The translations under genes were made by a program, and so were the position numbers. Shown piece after piece: positions 50,124 to 61,193 of a DNA stretch of 64,000 bases. Position 1 is the first letter of the stretch. Each line of letters begins with the position of its first letter. Location of the stretch: contig VWZL01000808.1 of assembly GCA_013396915.1 (NCBI GenBank), forward strand, positions 992,001 through 1,056,000, given 5' to 3'. Source of the DNA: Stercorarius parasiticus (lineage: Eukaryota; Chordata; Aves; Charadriiformes; Stercorariidae). Below the pieces are notes generated by a model, which saw nothing but the letters and a program-made list of their open reading frames with translations, was not told the origin of the DNA and did no database searches.

Positions 50124-53100
50124 GGTAAATTACTCCACCCCTGCCTAATCTTGCAATCCCCTCCACAGCATTTTAAGGGATACTGTCTTCTTCTACTTAT
50201 TGCTGCAAAAAGCTAACTGGATGCTCCGCCACATCCTTGGCCCCTCTTCCACGGCTGTTGATAGGTATCAACATTCAAGTGCACGTCATAGGCTACGGCT
50301 AATCCTCCAGGAGCCCCTGCTCCCCCAGTACGTCTTTATGGGGCCACAAAAGCACAACGCTCTGATCTACCTCACTGACAGACATTCCCCGCAGCCGCCT
50401 CAGCGCCGGCCTTTACAATCCCCAGTTCTCTCTCTCATTTTCCCCAAGAAAGGTCCTCTTTGGCGGCCACACGCATACTTTTGGCAGACTTCATGCGTGT
50501 TGTTCCTTCATTTATGCATCAGTCAAAAAGATCACCCGCTCGCTATGAAAGAGAAGGCAAGTTATTGGAGACTCGTGGCCAGTACAATTGAAGTAGGTAG
50601 AATTAGCTGTACAGTTTTCAGAGACAGGCCTAAAAATAATTTATTGCCCTGAAGTAGGGCGAAAAAAGTTTGGGTTGCCCGAATGAAGTCTTTTGAGAGA
50701 TCTGACATTCCAACAGAAGTTCAAAGGCTTTCCACAAAGTGAAAAATCAGATAGAAGACTTTGAAACGTGAATGAAGAAATGCTTTGTCCAATTAACCTC
50801 CAACCTTAAAAAAAAGACAAAGTTCTGCTGGTTTAAGATCACGGAAGCCAAAATAAGTGAGAATGCATCTTTTACAGGGGAATGGAGGAAATGTTTAAAA
50901 TCTTTAAAAGAGTCAAGAATGACTTGGCGTGGATTTTATTTATGAAATCACCGACACAGTGACATGAAATTAATTTTTCTTCTCTTGCAATGAATAACAG
51001 CGAGTTAATTGTTTATCTTAATGAACAGTATTTATTCACCTGAAAAGACAGAAAACGACTTGTTAGTTAAGTTTACGCAACTCCAATTGGACAGACATAG
51101 CGAGAAGTAACTCACGGATGTGAATATGACAGAAAAACTTCAGGTCTGTTTTCCCTTGAACAATTAAACTAAACAGTTATTAGAAGTTATGTGTTTTCGT
51201 TCACAAGCTGTATGTAATTTCCTGTCACAAGAAGCGTTATGAATCAAAATACTGAAAGAAAAAGAGCAGCATTCAGTTATAAATATAACAAGAAAACAAC
51301 AACAGCAGCAACTAAAAAAAGGAAGCTGTTGTAAAGACTTCGCAGCAACTTTTAAAAAATGCACAGTTGTTTAACAGGACTTACCACAAATTTTAGTTTA
51401 GTGCAATGGAGTAAGAAACCATATGATAAGGGTCAAACTGAAGGCAGAGTTTTCAACAACTCTTTAAATTTTACAAGTTTAGTCTTCTCTCTCCATTGCA
51501 ATTGGGAACGGTCTAATGCTTTTCCCCAAAGTGTCTTCTGTGCTTAGCATAAGTTTAACATGTGTGGCATGTCCCTTTAATCACCATATTCATTGTGCAG
51601 GAATGAAATAGTCAAGGCACTTGCAATTTTAAGAACTGGAGCATTTAATACATGGAAAGTGATGCATTGGAAAAGAAATGGCGTAATTGGAAAAGAAACT
51701 GAAAAAAACAAAACCACCTGACAGGTGACAAAGACAATAGCAGAATTTTGCCAAATATTTTCCACAGCGGGGCTTTTACAAACATGAGGGTGGTCCTGGT
51801 CACTAATGCATCTTACTGTAATGGAGATGAAAAAAATAAATGGAAAACTGAATTACTACATGATGCAAAATACCTGAAACCAAAGGGGAAAAGGATAGAG
51901 CTGTCTGGGATAACATTAAAGACGAGAGCAATTCTTCTTCCCTTTGGTTTATCCGAACCTGGTTCTCTTGTCAGAATTAGTGAAATCAAGTGACAGCAGT
52001 AACTGATGCTGTCAACAACCTCAAGCTGCCTTCAAAATCACATAGTCTGGGGATGAACAACACAGCTACACAGTTGGCCAGAATATATATAATGCCTTGG
52101 GCGTAACGCTGGTATTTGGTTTGTAACAGACTGATGCACATAAAGTATTTTTAGCCAGAAGTATCAAAAGGATACTGGTACTTCATTCAACTTAGAATAC
52201 AGTTCTGCGAACATCATCATCAGTGATGACTCCAACCTGGGTTAGGCTCAAAAAGACCAAAGGACACTCCTCTTTTAGACTCCTCTTGGAAATATGCTTT
52301 AGATACACCCACTCGGCATATACATATGTGCATATATGTAGTTTTAATCAATGCATTATCATCCACTTTTGCATATGCACTCTAAACTGAAATTGCAATC
52401 AGTTAATTTTCCCCGAAATTCAGTCCTAAGCCAACTTTAAAATAAAATGGAGAAAAATACAGGAAATGTAGTTTGGAAGCTGAACTGAGGCTATTCAAGG
52501 CTATCTTGATGTTTAGCCCAGTATTAAAAATTCCATTAAAAAGTGCTACTTGGTATCCTTTGGACCAAGAAACTTAAACTTCATGCACCAATTCAACTTT
52601 TCACATCCACACTGAAGCTCTCTCATGTGGCTAATAACTCAGTTCACATTGGCTTTCACAAGCCCAATCTGATTTACGAGCCTGAAACTAAAGAAGGAAA
52701 AAACCCCTGAGCCATGAGCATATCATCTCTTTAAACCTTCAGTCTGGGCTCCCCTCTTATTCTTTTTGGCTTTGGACACCTCTGTCATTCTCCCTCACAA
52801 CTGTTACATGGGTATCTACGAATTGATACCAAATGCAATGCAGATGTGAAAAAGTGAACATAATCTTTCTCACATAGCATCTTCTCCAATTTTCTGATAT
52901 AATGCCACCTTAGTTATGTCCTGCTCTATCAGTGAGTGACCCTTTTATACAACGTATCATGGACTACCTTTATGATTCTGCTTTTCCAAAGACAAACCAA
53001 GCATCGTAACTGAGGTTATAAGAAGCATTAATAATTAATAAAAGAATTTGTAACATATAAAAAAGCTTCATGAGATTTCAGAACAGAAATCCTTCATAGA

Positions 53101-54450
53101 GACAAGATATACATATTCCTGTCTACTTAAAGAACCATGTGTGTACCTTGGAGAAAGCTACACGTTTCGGTTTTAAGGCTTTCGAGTATTTGTCAAGCAT
53201 TTTTAAACGCTCTGGAAAATTATTCAGTTGGTCAGTATATCACTGATATGTTACTGAGCTGAAGTTTTCCTTTTATCTGTCTCTTTGTTCTATCTTCCAT
53301 ATACCCAAGTCCCAGAGAGAGCAAGTGCTCTTCTCCTGGAGTACATGAAAGGATAACAACAGCGCGTACAAAGAGAAAGTTAGGCAATTAAGCAATACAA
53401 TCTCTATGACCTTTACTCATCTAAGAAGAATTTGACCTGATGCTACCAAAGTGGTCATTTAATGGAGCATGGCTCTCCGCTAGCAGTTTGAGCAAGTTCA
53501 TTTCTGTTGGCCTCTGTATTTGCATTTAATCTTTTATTTAGTCACAGAAGAGTGAGGTCACCTTTTTAGAAACCACCTACAGAAATAGGGGAGCAAGTGT
53601 TATCTTTCCCCAGTTCCTGCAGAACGTTGCAAGATAATGGCAAGCGGAGACTATTTCTTCCATTAACCCTTTGACCCTTCCCAGTTAATGGCCTTTTGGT
53701 TCATAGAGATACAACAAACAGAGCTTGGCTCCCTCTGAGATCCTAAGCTATAGGTAAGCTAAGCAAGTAAGGGCTCCATAATACTTGAAAAACGCCCTAG
53801 GTCTATATGCTGAGCACAGACCACACTTCACCACCAAGGTGAAGGTTCACAAGTTGTCCCGTTGGTTTAATCATCTCATGCAACAGATTATTCCTAAATA
53901 AAAAGGCATACACCGGAACGTTTTGATTTTGTACATGGCAAAGTACAGTCAGATCAACAAAACTTTCAATGAAAACAGTCTCCTTCAAAACAGTGGCTAA
54001 AAAATGGTGGTGGTCCCTTTTCACTCAAAAAGAATGCATGCTTAATTACCTGCAGAATACGTTTCAAAGTTAAAAACAATGTCCTTGTGATAAACAAGTA
54101 CTCAGAGCAAGTCAAATTAAGGTAACAGAGGTGATAGAAGCAATTTTTCACTGATTTCATGCATTCTTCTGACTGCTTTGCAATGGACTGAATAGGAAAT
54201 CTTTCACACAGTGAGAATACCTTAAACCATAATAAACAGCATCACTGGAAGAGGAAGGCATTTCCAAGGCCAGTAATATTGTTACCATTTGGTGCTGAAT
54301 ACTGTGTTAAGGTATGCTGAAATTTCGGCTACCACCTTCCCTAAAATCCAACTCATGACACTAAGACCACGCCTGAGTCCAAGAACGTGGCTGCAAGTGC
54401 AATCTTACATATTTTGCACAAGAATTCTGAGGTGCACTGGGACCTCATAA
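50124..54450. other. Non-coding sequence, nothing recognised
   Basis: The interval 50200-50650 is GC-richer and gives a 150-codon frame with proline- and histidine-rich, motif-free content. The rest is AT-rich mixed DNA, with a CATATA/TATATG-rich stretch near 52317-52340. No mobile element was recognised. Confidence 0.65.
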
Positions 54451-54473
54451 CCCAAGTGCTGGCTGCACTTGGG
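54451..54473. repeat. Perfect 9-bp GC-rich hairpin
   Basis: CCCAAGTGC (54451-54459) and GCACTTGGG (54465-54473) are exact complements around the loop TGGCT. Just upstream, GAGGT (54430-54434) and ACCTC (54442-54446) form a second 5-bp stem, so two hairpins stand in tandem. It is the strongest short hairpin I found by eye. I do not recognise the surrounding sequence. Confidence 0.9.
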
Positions 54474-56657
54474 ATTTCACAACCCCAGAAGCTGGAATTC
54501 CTGTGATTTGGAATTTAAAAAAAAAATCTATATATATAATTGATTTCCAATTTTAAAGAAATCTGTTGAAGTCTGTAACATTTCAGCTTCTATAAAAATT
54601 ATAAAAATAATAATACCCTATTTTAAAACAAAGCTACACAAACCCATTAGACACACATACAGCCACAGAAGGAGTGCCAAAGCAGCCAGAGTGGGCTGCA
54701 AGTAGGAGAGTGTGACAGAGATGTAGAGATGGCTCATTCCATCACCTAAGAAAGGAAAAGAGACCTTTCAAGTGTCAGATTTAAGGGCTACAGAAGCACA
54801 GGGAAGACAAAGTACAGAAACTCCCATTCTGATTCCCTTTTTCCCTTATACAACCCCATCTTCCTACTCTTTTTCAGCTCTTATCACATCATCACTAGAT
54901 GATTTTATTTTTTCCACACACGAGTGATGTGTAGAATTTGTGATCATAGATAAGCCCAGCTTTGCTGGCCTGCCTCATACATCTAATTCCACCTACGTAA
55001 CCTTTGGAGGCATCAGGATGTGGCACATGGACCTATTCCCACACTCCAATCTTAGGCTCACCTCATGGGAATGGGAAGGTCCCATGGAAGACAAAGCTGA
55101 GAAAAACAACACAGAATTCCTAATTAAAATGTTTTTCTGTGGTATGCAAGGAAGTGAATTTCACTCCCAATAATCCTCATTAAAAACCAGTAAAATAAGA
55201 TGGATATCAGACCCAAATTTCACAATTCAGTAAGACTTCTGTGGGCTTTGGATCAGTTTCTGCATGAGGACAAAACAGATGGCGAGGCCCAGTATTATGC
55301 CTGGGAACAGATCAGGGCAGAATATCTAAGTGGACAGAAAAACACATTAAAGCTCAGTAGCGTTTTCAACATTAAAGTTGATGACAGTGTTTATGTACAA
55401 GTTCATTTATATTTTAATTTGTGCAGAAATGGTTATTATTTGTAGACATTCCCATGGTGATTTTCAAAATAGCATCAGGGTTCTGATTAGCTGCACACTC
55501 TGAAATTAAAAGTCCTTGGGACTGCCTTTTAAATAGAGAGGGATACCACGCATGAAGTCGCACTATATTTAAAATTGTTCACTTTTTCAGTGGAAAACTC
55601 CTTTGGTAACAGATTAGGATTTTTTGCCATTCCCTATTCTTAAGTGTCATGAAGGATAGTAAATTTTATTGTCCATAAATACACTCGTAAAGCTGAGATC
55701 TGTGGTACAGAGCGCGCCGCCCTAAACAAACTCTGCGAAGGATCCCTTGCTTTGGGACAGACAGCTGTTAGGATTCTTTCTGTCGGACACATGAGAGCTT
55801 AACCACTCCAGCGCTACTGAAACTTTATTCAATTATCATTTTCTCAATGAAAAGCACTTGTGGGACACATCGCCTCCCAAGTTTTAAAACCAGATCAATC
55901 TTCTCTTATGGATTCCAGTTGTTTCAGGATCAGAATGCTCCCCAGAGCTCCGCGGATCAAACACCGCACTTAAACAGAAGATGAGGCAGGCTAGCAGATG
56001 ATTCACCTTATCCAGAAGTATGGGTTATTTTTATTCTTTTTTTGTTTTGTTTTGGCAACTGGCACTCATAAAATATCTGAGAAGACCACAGCTAGGTATT
56101 ATTTAAAAAGAAAAAAAAAAAAACAACCAACCCACTTATAAAGAATTAGACCTTTAGGAGACAGCGAATTCCTCCTAGAGCCAAGAGAAAAGCAGACTGC
56201 CTCAGGCAATATGTCATCTTCTTAGTTAACACACTGTTCTTTTTCCCCACCCTTTTAAGTGAACTGTTGGAAACGTTTTAGATCTTGTCTAGAGATAAAA
56301 GTTAATTTTACATGGTGCATCAAAGACACAGACGAAATAATTTTTTTCCAGTAACTGGCAAACCAAGAGCCTGGCTTTGCACAGTTGCAGAACCTTCCCA
56401 TAAGAGCAAGTTTCTACGTATAAAGGTTTTACTCACTTGTCTATCAGCAGTATTCAATAAAACAAGTTCAGATTTATTAAGTGAAGCTCATCACTGTTTA
56501 ATATCAAACGCTCTTTTCCTCTGCTAAAAAGGCATTTAAAGTTTTAAACTATCAAAATCATCTCCCATTGCATGAGTAGAGCACATATACTCCTCTCTTG
56601 TACTGAGAACAAAAGAGACACAAAACCAAAATGAACTATTAAATAACAGCTATTGTC
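54474..56657. other. Non-coding sequence, nothing recognised
   Basis: Mixed sequence with T-rich and A-rich low-complexity stretches at 56037-56055 and 56105-56124. Frames are at most 81 codons, without motifs I recognise. Confidence 0.65.
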
Positions 56658-56724
56658 TTAATTATTAATTTAGTTATTAATTATACACATTATACACATT
56701 AATTAGTTATTATATTTATTTTTT
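56658..56724. repeat. AT-rich tract with 9-bp tandem unit
   Basis: About 67 bases made almost entirely of A and T. Inside it, TTATACACA is repeated head to tail at 56681-56689 and 56690-56698, and TTAATTA-like words recur on both sides. Confidence 0.85.
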
Positions 56725-59700
56725 CCTTGCTTCACTAGATCGTATGTAATTCTTTGCCTTCCCTTGCACAAAAAAGATGAATGCACTGCATGCATTATGG
56801 ATTTATTTTTATTTAAACTATACTTTTGGGTAACCCATGAAGTTCCAGAAGATGAAGAACAGCTCTGCATATGCGTGATTCCTGTTTTACAACCACGAAG
56901 AGCTACTAGTTCCAATGCACTGAATGAGCTGTTCTTGTCAAGAGACTCATTTATCAGCTGAAGAGGAAAACCATGAAAAGAAAGTCCAAAACAACCCCTG
57001 ATGATGTATTTGCAATATGATAAGAAAGAATGTTAACATGACCTCAAGGATTAAAATACGAACGTTTAATACGTCAGCACAAGTATCTGATGCAGCCCAG
57101 GTAACCCAGGTGTTTTGAGATACAGGTGTCCTAAGCTAATGGCTCCACGCACCGAAGATAGCTGCACTGAAAGCCTGTTTCTCTGAGTGGTTCTTCAGTT
57201 TGACAGGAAAACTCCCCTTACAACAAGAGTGCTCTGGCAGATTACCAAATGATTCTTTCATACCCAGATAAACAGTTTTAATCCTTAGAGGCTACCCCAG
57301 CCAGTCCTCCGCCAAATATAATGAATGCAATTAAAGTCTTACCCTACAGTACTAAAGTGATAACCTGTCCTTGTGAGAAAAAGCCAGCTGAATACACGTA
57401 ATAAATATCTTCATCTGCACATATTAAAAACTGAGGCAAACAACCTTCCCAAACAACAGTCAGGCTTTCTGCTCTCTTCATTTTTTCTGAGAAAAACAAA
57501 ACCAAAAGAATACGCTAAATACGAAATCATTTCAAAGAAAAGCACAGAAACTAAATTGTATTAGTTATTACAAATACAGAGTGATGTGAGAGGGCCTGGT
57601 GATGAACTCACCAGTATGACATAATAATACCAGTAAATTGAGGATAGAAAACATCATGACAGTAGTACTTAAATATTTCCCATGTGCCTGAACAATTTGT
57701 GCATTAGCAGTCTATTGCCTCATCACTTACCCACGAAACAATCTGGACTGATAACTCTTTCTGACAAAGACTGCCATTTATTATCCACTCTTACGGCCCC
57801 TAGAATAGCAGTATTCAATTTATATCAGTAATAATAAAAAAGAAAGCATCCCGTCCGTGGCAGGGAGCTGGTGTCCAAGAGGGGTTGCAATTTGCAGCCC
57901 ATCTGCCAAAAAAGATGTACAGCAGAACCTATGCTGGGAACCACAGCTTCACACAGCCATCACGGGGCACGTGAAAAGGCACATTGAGAAGAAGCCTGGT
58001 GCACACGGGACCATGAAGATGATGTTCTTCCCTTTGTTGGTGGAGCCCCTCTGTTATTTAACCTCTTGACCTAAGGCTAGTAAGCAGGTAAGAAGCCCCA
58101 GAAGAGGTTGCAGCAGTGGGCTAGAGCAGGCTGGAGAGATTTGCTGACGTTTGCAGTAAACTCAGGTCAAGGCAGGGGAAAAAAAATCGTACAAGGTTCT
58201 GCTTGCACCCCAACTCTGCTCCTCTTGCCCTGAGTGCTGTACAAGACAACAAAGAAGAGAGCATCACAGCGTGATCAATATGGCCAAGACACAGACACAC
58301 ATGCAGGGGTCGACTTTCTCATCAGCGCCTAGGAGTAGTAGTTTTTACCCATCTCTCTCTTTTTATGCTTATCTTTACATTACAAAATGGTAGCAACTGA
58401 CATAAGACCTTCTTCCAAAAGGGATTTTAGACATGGCATTTTTCCAAAGATATGTTTTCTTTTTTAGAGTAGATACAGGTTGGTAATATAGACCAATATA
58501 AAGTAGCTATAAATACAATTATACAACCAAGGATGGCCACCTGACAAGAAGACTCTGAACCAGGCTGCTGAGAAAATAAATACGTTGACAAAAATATGAA
58601 AAATACTCTGCCATTAACAAAGTCTGAAGTGAACCACTTACACAAAACGCCGCTAAGTCAATTAATTGTCAATCCTGGTTCTACTTTGAAGCATCTCAAA
58701 TTCACGTTTCATTATGCTAATGCATCATTTTATTCTCCCAACATAACTGGTTAGCATAAGCAGACAAAGTGCTGACATTGACCTTTCTGTCTCAAATATG
58801 CTATTCACAGCTATTTAATTAATCCCTTACGTGTAGCAGGACATACAGCCTAATGTCCTACAGAAGGCCACTGAATTGGCCTTATTGTCACCACATGAGA
58901 TGGCATTCATCTCCAAATGCCAAAGTGCAGCATAAGGAATGCAGAATAAGAATAGAAAGTATTCAAAAGAACAAGAGGAGAAGAAACTCTTAAATAGCTT
59001 GCTCTCCGATTATCATTTACAGATCAACTTTTTCAATGCAAAATATCCAAGAGGTTGTTTTCCCACTTGTGCAGTCCAAGTCTTTAAACACAGTGACCGC
59101 TTTTGCACTTCAAAGGAGTGTTCCTTCACTAACCAGCAATTAAGAGTCCAAGGTCAATCAAGGCAAAATTCATCTTCTCCAGTTTTGCAATTTTCCCTCT
59201 TATCAAACTGTATATTTGCATAAAGCACAGACTGCGATGGCTGGCGTAAAACAGCTTGAAAGTTTCAGAAGCAGAGAGAAAGTGAACTGTATTTAGCTGC
59301 TATGGCTCAAGCACTACTGGAAATGAAATTTTAAGAGATTCTACTTCTCTGTTTTCTGACCCACAAGCTTCAAAATGGAAGAGATTTTCAGTTTGGGGAT
59401 TTTGTTCGTTTTGGTCTGAATAATGCATTTTAAATAGTTCCAAGCACAATTTGAAGAAAATAAAAAAACCTGTCAGTTACTAAAAATACAGGATGTGCTT
59501 AAGGTTAATATATTACATTAAACACAAAATTTTGTTTCCCAATGTGTTTAGATGTCCAGGTATTTTGCCTCAAAAGCACAGTCTCTAGACAACAGATAAA
59601 AGTGGTAATGTTTCTTGCCCCACCAAACCTTTTGCAGCCTGTCCTCCCAGGGCACTCATGCTTAAAATTCACATCGTATCTCACATGCTGAACTGTCAAC

Positions 59701-61177
59701 TTCAAACTTTATCAAGAAAAACAACTTACAGTAGGTTACATATTTCTTAATAATGACAGCCGTGTACAGCTGGAGATCTCTCTAGACAAATCAGCAGTTA
59801 TTCTAATTATTATTGAAGAGAGACTGTTCCTGTTTCTTGTTTTGCTCTGTGAAGTCTTAAGCAAGCTTTGTTCCATGGGGCACTAGCAAAACACAATTAA
59901 AAACAAATAATTCAATGTCTCTTTTACACTGGAAATTTAAAGCGTCTCAGAAAACATCATGAGATTCACAAAACTGTAATTGTATAATCTTTAAACAGTT
60001 CTACTGAAGCACTTTTACCAAACACAGTTCCCCAGATCTCTTTGACTTCATTGTTATTTCCAATAGCATGTACTTCTTATACACACAGACTAAACCATTA
60101 AAACAAATGTATGCTGTATGCAAAATCAGTTTTTATTGATTGATTTTGAAAAGCAAAAATACTCCTATGTTTATATTACCACCTTCTTTGTAGAAGGAAA
60201 AAAAAAACACCACCCTTCATTTCTCACAGCAAGAATCCATGCTACATTCCTACGAGAAATTCTCTTTCCTGAGTATGTTTGTCCGCTCTGTGCCTAGAGG
60301 AAGCTGCAGGTGGGAAGAAGGATGAGGGTTTGGGGGTTTTTTGTAGTTTGGGGATTTTTTTTTAATCATTATAGATACTTAGGTTAGTGCTGATGTTTAT
60401 TTTGAGTCAAAGATACCTACATACCTGTTTCAGCCCCTCAAGGAAAGGGATGTATATTTAGTCTGCAATCTTTCCAGGCTCCTTTTTAGCTTAGCAGGAC
60501 CTGTTAAATCTGCAGCTCTGAAGTTCACATTGAACGTCACAAGTACGATACTTACTATACCATCAGACTCCTAGTGAAGAAATCAATAGGAAAACACTCT
60601 GTGTAATCCCATTCTTTAGGCTTCAGAGGTTACGCACTGAAAAATTATGGGATAAATAGTTAGGGAAAGGTCAGCACAACTTCATCCTTCTGCACATGCA
60701 CAGTACAAATTAGGCTACTAACACCGGCTTACATTAATTTGAAGAGTACAGAAAGAAATACTTCTCGGCACTTCTTATCCTTGTGTACTTAGTCGTTTGC
60801 TGTTCTTTTGCGAAACACCTGCTGATGTTGCCAGCCCCTTTCACTGCAGTATAAATTTAAATTCAGAATTGTGCATTTCAGAAAGGACATTCTGTTCCTA
60901 AGATGGAGGGAGATTCTGAAAACCCAAACAGTTCTTTCAAAAAGCTACATGAAAAGTGGTGAGGTACCAAAAAAGATGCGTGTACCGGGCCTTTGCTTTA
61001 AAGGCAGAAGGAAGAATTACAAGGTAGGAGGCTTGTTAAGACAACTGATACGTCATGAAATGTATTCAGTCAGTACTACGTGCTGTAGGGATGCATGATC
61101 ACACGCTTTGTCAAGAACAACTTGAAAAATGCTGTCACATTAGAACACAGGACTACGCTACACACTGCAATACACAC
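56725..61177. other. Non-coding sequence, nothing recognised
   Basis: Mixed AT-rich sequence with a G/T-rich string at 60321-60363 that resembles the G-rich tract at 4806-4866. Frames are all under 95 codons. No gene, RNA or mobile element was recognised. Confidence 0.65.
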
Positions 61178-61193
61178 TATTATTATTATTATT
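61178..61193. repeat. (TAT)5 microsatellite
   Basis: About five TAT units preceded by an ACAC stretch. Simple repeat. Confidence 0.9.

Noticed and set aside
50200..50652. 150-codon plus-strand frame in a GC-richer patch
   Set aside because: No motif, no conserved spacing of residues, and no splice context I can support.
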